From NCBI GenBank assembly GCA_014055465.1, contig WIAF01000010.1, positions 93,746 to 157,745 of the forward strand: a stretch of 64,000 nt of DNA. The letters are read 5' to 3'. The DNA is from Nitrospira sp. CR1.1. GTDB lineage: Bacteria; Nitrospirota; Nitrospiria; Nitrospirales; Nitrospiraceae. A program made the translations under genes and the position numbers. Shown here piece after piece: positions 26,127 to 33,195 of this stretch. The notes beneath the pieces are model-generated. The model was not told the DNA's origin, did not search any database, and worked only from the letters and a program-made list of their open reading frames with translations. Numbering within the stretch: position 1 is the stretch's first letter; each line of letters starts with the position of its first letter.

Positions 26127-26456
26127 ATGTCTCTGCTCTCTTCGATAGGACTGTTCATCCTGGCTGGGCTTTGTGAAATTGGCGGCGGTTATCTGGTGTG
26201 GCTATGGCTCCGTGAGGGGAAGCCGATCGGCTATGCACTCGCCGGTGCTCTTATCTTAGTCCTCTATGCCATCATTCCAACATTGCAGACCGCCCACTTT
26301 GGTCGAGTCTATGCAGCCTATGGGGGAATGTTCATCGTATTGTCGCTGCTCTGGGGCTGGGGCTTCGATGGCACAAGGCCAGACCGGCTCGATGCGGTCG
26401 GAGCGATGATTTGCCTGGTTGGCATGGGAGTGATCATGTACGGGCCACGTTGGTGA
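26127..26456 (+). CDS. YnfA/UPF0060-family small membrane protein
   Basis: A protein of 109 residues with four membrane helices and the UPF0060 signature: [52 protein letters not shown] and the end [22 protein letters not shown]. The family is SMR-like and its substrate is not settled. The start at 26127 has GAGG eight bases upstream; 26121 is in frame but too close. It lies at the end of the metal-export cluster. Confidence 0.93.
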   Translation: MSLLSSIGLFILAGLCEIGGGYLVWLWLREGKPIGYALAGALILVLYAIIPTLQTAHFGRVYAAYGGMFIVLSLLWGWGFDGTRPDRLDAVGAMICLVGMGVIMYGPRW

Positions 26457-26680
26457 ACGACGACGTTGCTGTGTCGTAAAAGAATCGGTGACGAGTACGG
26501 GCTGGCCTCCGCTGGGTCGGCGTCTCGCAATGACAGCAGCCGCCCGTACTCACGCCAACCGCTCTCGGTGCTTGGTTGACGGTCGGGTGAGGCGCTCATC
26601 CGCGAACGAGTTGGCATTGAACAGACGCAGTTCCAAGAGATCGCAGCCTCGAAACCGACTTCTATCAGTGAGGTGACAAA

Positions 26681-27091
26681 ATGAGGGGCAATTGTCGTGA
26701 TGTTCCTGCATTGGTCATGGTCACGCTGCTGATGGCCCTCGTTTCTACCGCGATCAGTGGCTGCATCAAGACACCTTCGTCTCGCCTCGCCACTGCCAAG
26801 CAGGCGCTACTTGGCAAGCCGGAGTCAGCGATCCTGGCCTGCGCTGGCGCACCGCGGATGGTCTCATCGCAGCATGGTCTGAGAGCGTTGAGCTACTACA
26901 AGGGGGTAGGAGTGCTCGAACAGTCCTTCCCTGGAAGCAAAAGCGGTCGTCCGGAAGGCGTGCGGCACGCCTGTTTGGCGATCGTGACGATGGAGAACGA
27001 TCGGGTTACAGAGGTGGAGTACCAGATCACGTCGGAGTCAACGGCCGGCCATGAGCATTGCGAAGAGCTGTTTCAGCACTGCAGGCCCTAA
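26681..27091 (+). CDS. Small lipoprotein, paralogue 2
   Basis: A protein of 136 residues, the same length as the product of 20945-21355 and alike along the whole chain (TPSSRLATAKQALLGKPESAILACAGAP, LSYYKGVGVLEQSFPGSKSGRPEGVRHACLAIVTMENDRV). It has a signal peptide and lipobox AISGCIK. A GAGGTG site precedes the ATG. The two copies bracket the ATPase/CDF part of the cluster, so they probably arose by duplication. The function is unknown. Confidence 0.75.
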   Translation: MRGNCRDVPALVMVTLLMALVSTAISGCIKTPSSRLATAKQALLGKPESAILACAGAPRMVSSQHGLRALSYYKGVGVLEQSFPGSKSGRPEGVRHACLAIVTMENDRVTEVEYQITSESTAGHEHCEELFQHCRP

Positions 27092-27116
27092 CCCCAAGCC
27101 TATCCACGACCACACG

Positions 27117-27345
27117 TCATTTCATCAAATCTTCGACACGCTGCCGGAGCATACAAAAAGCCTCGTCAAACGCCGCGTCGATTTCGGCGTCAGATCCGAT
27201 CGCTTTGGCCGGATCTGGCGTACTCCAATGCAACTTCGCTGGTTTCCCGGGGAACAGGGGACAACTTTCACCAGCGGCCTGATCGCACACCGTAATCACG
27301 AGATCAAAGGATTGATTCGCAAACCGTCGAGGTAGGTGATTTTAT
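27117..27345 (-). pseudogene. arsC: C-terminal fragment of ArsC arsenate reductase (LMW-phosphatase type)
   Basis: The minus-strand frame reads FANQSFDLVITVCDQAAGESCPLFPGKPAKLHWSTPDPAKA and continues to DEAFCMLRQRVEDLMK. This matches the second half of thioredoxin-linked ArsC, including the VITVCDxAxxxCPxFPG block with its Cys pair. The N-terminal half with the catalytic P-loop Cys is missing: an in-frame TAA appears just upstream at about 27344, where the sequence changes to an unrelated open frame. It is therefore a dead remnant of an arsenic gene beside the metal cluster. Confidence 0.85.
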
Positions 27346-27514
27346 TGTCTACGCTCGATGTGAGCGCCTGAAGGTCGGCGAGAAACCCTACCCACCATTC
27401 AAGCTAGCTGAAATTGTGGGGGCAAACGAGCGAACCGATGCGAGGATGGGGTTTCTCAACGAGGCGTGGGAGAAGCTGTTTCGCATCCAGCCTGACCGGT
27501 GTGAGGGCCGTTGA
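27332..27514 (+). other. Open-frame remnant of unknown gene
   Basis: A plus-strand frame without a start codon encodes VGDFIVYARCERLKVGEKPYPPF and continues to NEAWEKLFRIQPDRCEGR, stop at 27512-27514. It looks coding in composition and begins at the break in the arsC remnant, so it may be the 3' end of a gene whose front was lost in the same rearrangement. I do not recognise it. Confidence 0.35.
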
Positions 27515-27566
27515 CCAACTCCCGCCCTCAGGTGACAATACCCACCAGATCTCTAGGAGGTCGCGA

Positions 27567-27731
27567 ATGAACGCTGAATACGAGAGCTGGGCCGAAACGC
27601 TGGATACTCTAGCCGACCCGGAGGAGATGGAGGCGATTCTTGAGGGTGAAGCCGATGTCCGCGCCGGGAATGTCGTGTCGTTCGCGGAAGTGTTTGGAGA
27701 GCCGCAGGGCAACGCCCCTATTCCTTCCTAA
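27567..27731 (+). CDS. Small antitoxin-like protein
   Basis: A protein of 54 residues with a strong AGGAGG site. The acidic sequence ends VSFAEVFGEPQGN; the pattern LADPEEMEAILEGEADVRAGNVVSFAEVFGE resembles the C-terminal half of Phd-type antitoxins, without the DNA-binding N-terminus. No toxin gene follows. The last 14 bases overlap the 3' end of a minus-strand small gene, and the tail sequence (GCAACGCCCCTATxCCTTCC) recurs at 28850-28870, so the C-terminus was probably replaced by a repeat. Confidence 0.5.
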   Translation: MNAEYESWAETLDTLADPEEMEAILEGEADVRAGNVVSFAEVFGEPQGNAPIPS

Positions 27732-27924
27732 CGAGCGGTTTATTGCTTACAAACGGCTCGTCGTAGAACCCCAGCTCCTGCGATAATTCCACTAGCTTAT
27801 CGAGCGTTCGCATTCGCGCCGCTTTCAACTCCTCGTCTAACATCTGATCCGTCGGCTTCTCGCTCGGAGCCTCGGCCATGAGCTCGTCGAGCCGGGCGGC
27901 ATCGTCGCGGTCTGGTTTGGGCAT
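27718..27924 (-). CDS. Small conserved protein, SQELGxYDEPFVS family, copy 1
   Basis: A protein of 68 residues beginning MPKPDRDDAARLDELM, with helix DQMLDEELKAARMRTLDKLVELSQELG and the tail FYDEPFVSNKPLVRKE. The second half is nearly identical to that of the gene at 28860-29048. A GGTGGA site lies seven bases before the ATG. It starts one base after the stop of the upstream gene, so the two are translated together. I know no function; the short acidic helix and conserved aromatic tail suggest a partner-binding protein. Confidence 0.6.
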   Translation of the reverse strand: MPKPDRDDAARLDELMAEAPSEKPTDQMLDEELKAARMRTLDKLVELSQELGFYDEPFVSNKPLVRKE

Positions 27925-27925
27925 T

Positions 27926-28135
27926 TCAGAATCCACCTTTAGGATCGTAGTGGCACATACGATCTCCATCTTTCTTCCTCCACTCCTCAACCTTAGCCAT
28001 CCTCTCATTCGACGCATCACACAGCGCAATCGTCCGGTCGATGGACTTCTCGGCTCGTTGCGTGGCCTCTTTGACCGCGGCCAGGAGGGCGTCCCAGTCG
28101 GCTTCGCTGTGGGGTTGGTTGTGGGGTTTGGGCAT
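27926..28135 (-). CDS. Small hypothetical protein in small-gene cassette 1
   Basis: A protein of 69 residues: MPKPHNQPHSEADWDALLAAVKE, then a basic/acidic helix (ATQRAEKSIDRTIALCDASNERMAKVEEWRKKDGDRM) and a short tail. It has strong helical, coiled-coil-like character. It sits between two other small genes on the same strand (26 bp after the one before, 1 bp before the one after). The ribosome site is weak. Function unknown. Confidence 0.5.
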   Translation of the reverse strand: MPKPHNQPHSEADWDALLAAVKEATQRAEKSIDRTIALCDASNERMAKVEEWRKKDGDRMCHYDPKGGF

Positions 28136-28160
28136 GGTGGTGATATATTACAGCGATCAG

Positions 28161-28316
28161 CTAGTTGCTCACGAACGGCTTCTTGCGCTTGGCACGCAGG
28201 CGAGCCACCACATCACCCACCGGCTTGACCCGGCCCGCCGCCACATCCCTGTTGCCGAGCGCCAGGATCTTGAGCAATGCAAGCGTTTCCTGGTCTGGAT
28301 TGGGAGGTGTGGGCAT
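28161..28316 (-). CDS. Small antitoxin-like protein, first gene of cassette 1
   Basis: A protein of 51 residues: MPTPPNPDQETLALLKILALGNRDVAAGRVKPVGDVVARLRAKRKKPFVSN. The ALGNRDVAAGRVKPVGDVVARLRAK part resembles the C-terminal region of Phd/RelB-like antitoxins. It ends in PFVSN, the same tail motif as the third gene of the cassette. The ATG lies only nine bases after a perfect TATAAT box, with no ribosome site, so the message is probably leaderless. Confidence 0.5.
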   Translation of the reverse strand: MPTPPNPDQETLALLKILALGNRDVAAGRVKPVGDVVARLRAKRKKPFVSN

Positions 28317-28325
28317 GATTGGGAT

Positions 28326-28331
28326 ATTATA
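28326..28331 (-). promoter_or_regulatory. TATAAT promoter box of small-gene cassette 1
   Basis: On the minus strand the block GCCGGCGTATAATA precedes the ATG at 28316 by nine bases after the TATAAT. The same block with the same spacing, and a CTTTCCC about 17 bases upstream, recurs before the gene at 29052-29231, so promoter and start were duplicated together. Confidence 0.6.
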
Positions 28332-28353
28332 CGCCGGCATCTGAGGGGGGAAA

Positions 28354-28821
28354 GTGTGGGGTGTAGGCGTGGCTAAAAAATTGATCAGCGCGAAACGCCA
28401 GCAAATTGAAAGTGTCAGGCTCACCATGGAGTATTGGGAGGACGGGGATTGGTACGTGGGGCAGATACTGGAGGTGCCAGGCGTGATGAGTCAGGGGGCG
28501 ACACTGCGTGAGCTTGAGCAAAATATTTGGGACGCCTATTGGCTCATAAATCCTAAGACTGTCGGCATACACGAGGCAAAGGCGCGCCTCTCTGCACTCC
28601 TCGCGCAAGTCGCCGCCGGTCAGCAGTTTACCATTACGAAGCGCGGACAGCCCGTTGCGCAGTTGATTCCGGTTGAATGACGGAAACCTCTACGACGCCC
28701 CGGGCTCCTGAAAGGGCGGATCCAAATCGCTCGCGACTTTGATGCACCGATGAGCTTGATACTCCACTCCTCAACCCCCGTCACTAAAGAAACCAAAGGC
28801 CCGGAAGATCCGAGCCTTTGA
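28354..28821 (+). pseudogene. Chimeric HicB-Phd antitoxin with in-frame stop
   Basis: The first part (about residues 20-66) is HicB-like: MEYWEDGDWYVGQILEVPGVMSQGATLRELEQNIWDAYWLI. It then passes without a break into a Phd-type antitoxin start, KTVGIHEAKARLSALLAQVAAGQQFTITKRGQPVAQLIPVE. A TGA stop follows at 28678-28680. The frame continues in phase with RKPLRRPGLLKGRIQIARDFDAP, the usual C-terminus of Phd antitoxins, before it diverges and ends at 28821. So two antitoxin genes were fused and a nonsense change then cut off the toxin-binding tail. No HicA or VapC toxin is nearby. The start codon (GTG at 28354) is uncertain. Confidence 0.75.
28795..28819 (-). terminator. Hairpin terminator after small-gene cassette 2
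   Basis: The arms AAAGGC and GCCTTT, extended by CGGA/TCCG across one mismatch, enclose a 3-base loop. On the minus strand the stem is followed by GGTTTCTTTAG, which is T-rich. It lies about 40 bp after the small gene ending at 28860. Confidence 0.6.
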
Positions 28822-28859
28822 TCCGGCTTGCAGCTTTGCGCAACCCCCGGGCAACGCCC

Positions 28860-29048
28860 CTATGCCTTCCTGGTGAGCGGATTGTCGCTCACGAACGGCT
28901 CATCGTACATTCCCAGCTCCTGCGATAATTTGACGATCTCATCGAGCACACGCATCCGCGCCTCTTTCAGCTCCTCGTCTGTCATCTGATCAGTCGCCTT
29001 CTGACTGAGGTCGTTGTCGAGGTCTGGACTCGGATTGCAGTAGCACAC
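28860..29048 (-). CDS. Small conserved protein, SQELGxYDEPFVS family, copy 2
   Basis: A protein of 62 residues with GTG start (MCYCNPSPDLDNDL) and GGGGGA upstream. The part TDQMTDEELKEARMRVLDEIVKLSQELGMYDEPFVSDNPLTRKA matches copy 1 (27718-27924) almost residue for residue. It starts three bases after the stop of the gene before it, repeating the tight spacing of cassette 1. Function unknown. Confidence 0.6.
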   Translation of the reverse strand: MCYCNPSPDLDNDLSQKATDQMTDEELKEARMRVLDEIVKLSQELGMYDEPFVSDNPLTRKA

Positions 29049-29051
29049 ATG

Positions 29052-29231
29052 TCATCCCCCATGGCCTTCGTAAGCAAGTTCGCGCACTCTGTCCCATCCC
29101 TTCCCTGAGGCATCAGGGTGCAAGCCTTGTCCCTTGAAGGTGACCTTTCTGAGCCGAAATGGCATGTGCAGCCTGCTATCGGTCGAGACGTGGTCTGCAT
29201 CGTCGTGGCCTGAATTGGGAGGTGTGGGCAT
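29052..29231 (-). CDS. Small hypothetical protein, first gene of cassette 2
   Basis: A protein of 59 residues: MPTPPNSGHDDADHVSTDSR, then LHMPFRLRKVTFKGQGLHPD and a short end WDRVRELAYEGHGG. The MPTPPN start is shared with the first gene of cassette 1 (28161-28316), but the rest differs. Its ATG also lies nine bases after a TATAAT box. It is followed three bases later by the SQELG-family copy 2, so order and promoter mirror cassette 1. Function unknown. Confidence 0.5.
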   Translation of the reverse strand: MPTPPNSGHDDADHVSTDSRLHMPFRLRKVTFKGQGLHPDASGKGWDRVRELAYEGHGG

Positions 29232-29240
29232 TATGGGGGT

Positions 29241-29246
29241 ATTATA
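29241..29246 (-). promoter_or_regulatory. TATAAT promoter box of small-gene cassette 2
   Basis: A minus-strand GCCGGCGTATAATA block identical to that at 28326-28331, again nine bases from the ATG, with CTTTCCC about 17 bases upstream. The predicted transcript start falls at or next to the ATG, suggesting a leaderless message. Confidence 0.6.
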
Positions 29247-29274
29247 CGCCGGCAGGAGAGGGTGGGAAAGCGGG

Positions 29275-29478
29275 TTAGGCTGCTAATTCAATATGATGGA
29301 GGTCCGCATCTGTGTATCTGCGCCCAGGCTTCTCAAGGAGAATTGGCGTGTGATACGTGATGCCGTTTGTGGGGTGCGTGATGAACAGTGCCTGCTTCGG
29401 GTCGTCGTGACAGGCGGAACACCACCGAGTCTGAGGCGCGAGCCGAAATTTTCTTGCGTCGGGCGGGGCTGAGCTTAC
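29275..29478 (-). pseudogene. C-terminal fragment of a c-type cytochrome (CSACH heme site)
   Basis: The minus-strand frame reads VSSAPPDARKFRLAPQTRW, then CSACHDDPKQALFITHPTNG and ITYHTPILLEKPGRRYTD, and ends HHIELAA before a TAA at 29275-29277. CSACH is a CxxCH heme-attachment motif and the distal His residues could be axial ligands. The frame is closed by a TGA upstream, and no signal peptide or start is found, so this is the 3' remnant of a cytochrome gene, perhaps multiheme. Confidence 0.55.
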
Positions 29479-29766
29479 TCATGATGTCACCGCGGTTCGC
29501 TTCACAGTCTTCAACTGAACACTCCGTAGTCGATGCGGCCGACTCCCACGCGATCGACCAGGCGTGGACGACCGAGGGCGCGAATACATGGCATAGCATC
29601 ACGGTGTACGTGCTTGCGCTCCTGACGATCCGCTCGCAGCGGCTCATCATCACATGCTCTCCATCTCGAGGGTTGGAAGGCCCAGATGAATGATTGGGAG
29701 GGTCTGGGGAACGCGCCGTGGGTGGCAGCCATGCGTCGGACGTGCGAGGATCATCGTGCTCGCCGG
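29479..29766. other. Stretch with no clear gene before the recombinase
   Basis: Open frames on both strands overlap each other and show no family features. It may contain further decayed parts of the cytochrome gene. It may also hold the recombination site of the tyrosine recombinase whose 3' end is at 29767, but no such site could be recognised without a second copy. Confidence 0.35.
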
Positions 29767-30978
29767 TTAATACCGCGTGATCGCAAATTCCGCCCCCTCC
29801 TCCAGTCGATCGATCGCGTGAAAATACTTTTGCGTCGTCCGGATGTCCTTATGATCCAGCATAGCTTGGACTTTGAATGGCGATTCGGTGCGCGCCGCCT
29901 CCGTCGCAGCCGTATGGCGGAGACTATGCGGCGTCACCCGTCGTTGCCGGCGCCGGCGACTCATCGGCGGTGAGGCCTCGTCCGGCCGAGCGGCGTCCCG
30001 CAGCCCGCAACGGGTCATGGCCTCCGTAATCCGCAGCTGAATGGCACGGGTCGTGAGCCGCAACCGCTCGTCCGGCGCCATCGGCTGCCCCTCCCCTGCG
30101 CCCTGCTTCGACCGTGCCTGCTCCAGATGCGCGGTGAGCTTGTCATGATGCCGGGCAAACAGCGGCTGGCGCGGCGACACCGGCCCGCGGGCATGGAGAT
30201 ACCGCTGCAGCCGGGCGTAGACCTCGGGCATCAGGTTCACAAAACTCTCTTTCGTCTGCTGCCCCTTGCCCTGTGTCCGCAAGATCCATTGCTCCCGCAT
30301 GGCCGTCGAGCCCCTGCGCGCCCCTTCCCGATCGGCCCCCTGCGCCACCTGAACCTGCAGGCACTCGAGATCCCCACAATCCGCCCGTTGGACCTGGATC
30401 GCGCGCAGGCCGGTTTTCGCCATGAGATAGGTCATGGCGGCATCGCGTCGACCGATCAGGGAATCATTGAAGCGCTCGATCAACGTGGTGACTTGCGCGG
30501 GGCTCAGTGGCAACCGCTGATAGGTCTTGTTATCGACCCGCTCATCCGGGATCTCCCGGCCGGGATCCCAATTCATCGCATGACGGGCTTTGATCCACCG
30601 ACACAATGCCCGGACCGCGGCGAGATAGTTATTGATCGACCGCGCCTGCAACCGTTCATGCCCCTGATCGCGGGTCTCGCAGAGCCAAATCTTGTAGGCA
30701 TGGAGCAGCGTGGGACCCAGCGTCTCGTAGGGTCGTTCCTGGCTCCACCAGCGGTAGAAGGCCCAGAGGGTGGACCGGTAGATCCGGTGCGTGCTCGCCG
30801 CTTTGTTCGCCTGGCAGAACAGCAGGTAGTGATAGAACGTCGCTTGGAGATGAATCCGATCATCGTCGTGAGCCGGCTGGAGGGTCAGGGGATGCTTGAT
30901 CCGCTCCCCTGCCCCAGCCTGGGAAACCGCCATCGGGGACAGGCCATCAGTCGGTTGGTCGCATTCGTCCGCCGTCAC
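29767..30978 (-). CDS. Tyrosine recombinase/integrase, complete
   Basis: A protein of 403 residues. The N-terminal SAM-like DNA-binding domain (about 40-140) has FYHYLLFCQANKAASTHRIYRSTLWAFYRWW. The catalytic domain has Arg in AKTGLRAIQVQRAD, Lys in TQGKGQQTKESF, HxLRH in TPHSLRHTAATEA, His in MLDHKDIRTTQ and the nucleophile Tyr in KYFHAIDRL, so the full R-K-H-R-H-Y set is present. The GTG start at 30978 follows GGAGA. It lies next to the plasmid replication region, where such enzymes resolve multimers or integrate the element. Unlike the recombinase at 2-844, this one should be active. Confidence 0.92.
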   Translation of the reverse strand: MTADECDQPTDGLSPMAVSQAGAGERIKHPLTLQPAHDDDRIHLQATFYHYLLFCQANKAASTHRIYRSTLWAFYRWWSQERPYETLGPTLLHAYKIWLCETRDQGHERLQARSINNYLAAVRALCRWIKARHAMNWDPGREIPDERVDNKTYQRLPLSPAQVTTLIERFNDSLIGRRDAAMTYLMAKTGLRAIQVQRADCGDLECLQVQVAQGADREGARRGSTAMREQWILRTQGKGQQTKESFVNLMPEVYARLQRYLHARGPVSPRQPLFARHHDKLTAHLEQARSKQGAGEGQPMAPDERLRLTTRAIQLRITEAMTRCGLRDAARPDEASPPMSRRRRQRRVTPHSLRHTAATEAARTESPFKVQAMLDHKDIRTTQKYFHAIDRLEEGAEFAITRY

Positions 30979-31070
30979 GATTTCTCCTCTTCACGTCCAT
31001 GACGCGCACAGCATAACCCATTCCTAGGACTTCGTCAAAGGCGCTCTTTTATGAAGTAGTAGTCCAGCAC

Positions 31071-31119
31071 TTGACATTTGTCCATAAGACGACTATACAC
31101 ATTTTTATATGGACAAATG
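31071..31119 (+). promoter_or_regulatory. Strong promoter with 12-bp palindromic operator
   Basis: TTGACA (31071-31076) and TATACA (31094-31099) are exactly 17 bp apart. A perfect 12-bp inverted repeat, CATTTGTCCATA (31075-31086) and TATGGACAAATG (31108-31119), overlaps the -35 and flanks the -10, so a repressor dimer would block the promoter. It drives the gene at 31168, which may repress itself. Confidence 0.8.
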
Positions 31120-31167
31120 ACAAGCTAACGCAAAACCGCTAATCGCACTTAGACATCAATGGCTTAG

Positions 31168-31866
31168 ATGAATATTCCTGAGCACAATCCTACCCCTGAA
31201 GGCACTGAATCCGCCCCTCTTCCAGCTGCCCTTCTTAGCGAGTCCGTCTGGTCACCCCTCGCCTACACCGGCCTACTCCACTTTCTCTTGGATGGTGGGA
31301 TGACGGCCCTGTCAGCGCCTACCCAACTCGTCTACTTACAACTTGTCCGAGAAGCATTCGGTCGCCGCCGCAATCCCGTGGCGATGACACTGGATCGTAT
31401 GCAAGCTCGCACGGGATTGAGTCGCTCCACCATTCACCAGGCGCTCCAACGGCTGGCACATCCGGATGTGGATATCGTGAATGTCGTTCATCCAGGAGGG
31501 GGAAAACGCGCCGGTCTGTACGAGCTCAGACCATGTTCCTATCAAAAACTCGTACACCAGCAGGCGAAGCCATTGCGGACGCGTCGCCGGCCAAAGCTGG
31601 TAGATGCATCAGATGTGCGGTCGATTGAGAACTTGCTCGCACATTTGAGCGAGGAAGATCGGGCTGATTTGCAGATCGTCTACGAGTCGCTGCAGGCCTC
31701 TGAGCGGAAATCTCTTGAGGAGGAAGTCCGCGCTCGGTTTCATGACATCGGCCAGAATCCTGATAAAACGACGTTTCAGCAAGGCCTGCTTTTTTATTTG
31801 CTGAAGCAGCGAATGTACGGACGGCTCAGATCAAAGTACCCCACCCTATCTTCGCCATCCCAATAA
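31168..31866 (+). CDS. HTH plasmid protein, probable regulator
   Basis: A protein of 232 residues. The middle carries a winged-helix-like region: APTQLVYLQLVREAFGRRRNPVAMTLDRMQARTGLSRSTIHQALQRLAH, then DIVNVVHPGGGKRAGLYELRP, as in plasmid replication and regulatory proteins. The C-terminal half is charged helices (LAHLSEEDRADLQIVYESLQASERKSLEEEV). I know no exact family. Its strong, operator-covered promoter and its position ahead of parAB suggest control of copy number, transfer or partition, which is inference. Confidence 0.65.
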   Translation: MNIPEHNPTPEGTESAPLPAALLSESVWSPLAYTGLLHFLLDGGMTALSAPTQLVYLQLVREAFGRRRNPVAMTLDRMQARTGLSRSTIHQALQRLAHPDVDIVNVVHPGGGKRAGLYELRPCSYQKLVHQQAKPLRTRRRPKLVDASDVRSIENLLAHLSEEDRADLQIVYESLQASERKSLEEEVRARFHDIGQNPDKTTFQQGLLFYLLKQRMYGRLRSKYPTLSSPSQ

Positions 31867-31885
31867 GATCCCTATCCAACTCGAA

Positions 31886-31901
31886 GTTGCGCGGGCGCAA
31901 C
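31886..31901. repeat. parS: parS-like palindrome, copy 1
   Basis: GTTGCGCGGGCGCAAC: 7-bp arms around GG, followed by CAAATATT five or so bases later. An identical 16-mer with a similar AATATT follower lies 219 bp downstream. Position just upstream of parAB makes it a candidate ParB-binding centromere; unproven. Confidence 0.6.
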
Positions 31902-32104
31902 TCTCAAATATTCTATTCGCGTCATTTAGAGCATTACGTGGAATATGAACATTTTCACATTCCACGCTGGCTCATAGAAACATACTTAAACCATATCGAT
32001 ATCAATATAACGGCAAGATAATGTTTATAGTTATATTTCACGCACAATTAAAAGTATTGAATCGAACGCTGCTGCCATATCCAGCTCGCATCGCATCTCC
32101 TTGA

Positions 32105-32120
32105 GTTGCGCGGGCGCAAC
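32105..32120. repeat. parS: parS-like palindrome, copy 2
   Basis: The second exact copy of GTTGCGCGGGCGCAAC, followed by AAAATATT, 223 bp before the parA start. Confidence 0.6.
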
Positions 32121-32343
32121 TGCAAAATATTTGTGCTTTGAGCTGATTGAATATAGTTATTATATAAAGTAGTTGACAGACTGCACCGTCAGGCGTAAGG
32201 AAACATCTAATTGCTGCCCCATGTCCACAAGCTAATCCTGTGCATGTTAGACAAAACGCCATGGCAAGTTAGATGTCCGGACCTGGTTGGTTATTCTAAT
32301 CGTCCGGAGTCTGGCCTATACATAGTAGGTCAAGGAGGTACTA

Positions 32344-33195
32344 ATGCCGAATGTAGTGGCCGTTATTAACCAGAAAGGTGGAGTTGGCAAAACCACGACG
32401 GTGGTGAACCTCGCGGCAGCACTTTCTAGACTTGGTCATCCCGTTTGCGTGGTCGATATTGACCCGCAAGCGAATGCATCTTCGACACTTGGGAAGGTAA
32501 GTCCATACGAAGCCAGAGTGACTGCCGCCACACTACTGATGGATAACAAACGCGATGAGGACATGACCGCACCGTGGTATGACACCATCGAGAAAGAGGT
32601 TCGCCTCATCTACGGCCATGTGTCCTTGACCAAAGCAGATCGCGAACTTCCCAGGGTGTATCCTACGATGCCCTCTATCGTGTTGAAGCGCCGCCTGGAG
32701 CAGATGGCATTTGGGGATGATGATATTGTCCTGATTGACTGTCCGCCAACCCTTTCAATCCTCACGATCAACGCTCTAGTCGCTTCAGACTACTACCTGA
32801 CCCCCATGATGTCCGGATCAAAATACAGCATCACGGGATACGAGGACCTCATGGAGCTGGTGCGCGATGTAGTTGATAGCGCCAATCCTGCCCTGAAGTG
32901 TTTGGGGATCCTTGTCACGCAGCATGATGGGCGGAAGAACGTCTGTAAATCCATGCGGGGCGTGATCGAACGTCGTTTCGGAGACCTTGTATTTAAGACC
33001 GCGATTCCATTGGCTGCCAAGATCCAAGAATCGGAATCGCTAAAGAAGACGATCTTTCAACTAGATCGGCAGAGCAATGCCGCACGCGAGTTTATGGATT
33101 TAGGCCGCGAGGTCTTGGCGCGTATGGGGTTAGGTGCATTGGCGGAGCCGGAAGACATGGACGAACCGGTCGAGGTTGGGGCAGGTGAATCATGA
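32344..33195 (+). CDS. parA: ParA partition ATPase
   Basis: A protein of 283 residues with the deviant Walker A box NQKGGVGKTTTVVNLAAAL near the start, VVDIDPQANASSTLG and the Walker B region IVLIDCPPTLSILTINAL. It lacks a long N-terminal HTH extension, so it resembles chromosomal/type Ib ParA or Soj and not the P1-type protein. It forms ATP-dependent gradients on the nucleoid that move ParB-bound plasmid copies. AAGGAGG precedes the ATG by five bases. It overlaps parB by 4 bp. Confidence 0.95.
   Translation: MPNVVAVINQKGGVGKTTTVVNLAAALSRLGHPVCVVDIDPQANASSTLGKVSPYEARVTAATLLMDNKRDEDMTAPWYDTIEKEVRLIYGHVSLTKADRELPRVYPTMPSIVLKRRLEQMAFGDDDIVLIDCPPTLSILTINALVASDYYLTPMMSGSKYSITGYEDLMELVRDVVDSANPALKCLGILVTQHDGRKNVCKSMRGVIERRFGDLVFKTAIPLAAKIQESESLKKTIFQLDRQSNAAREFMDLGREVLARMGLGALAEPEDMDEPVEVGAGES

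Larger units (their letters stand above)
31867..32343. other. AT-rich centromere-like region upstream of parA
   Basis: About 480 bp, markedly AT-rich against its surroundings, with no gene. It holds two copies of a 16-bp palindrome (31886-31901, 32105-32120), an inverted repeat at 31937-31966 (CGTGGAAT/ATTCCACG arms) and a direct repeat of GTCCGGA at 32275-32281 and 32302-32308, just before parA. Together these look like a partition site plus a parAB operator. Confidence 0.6.
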
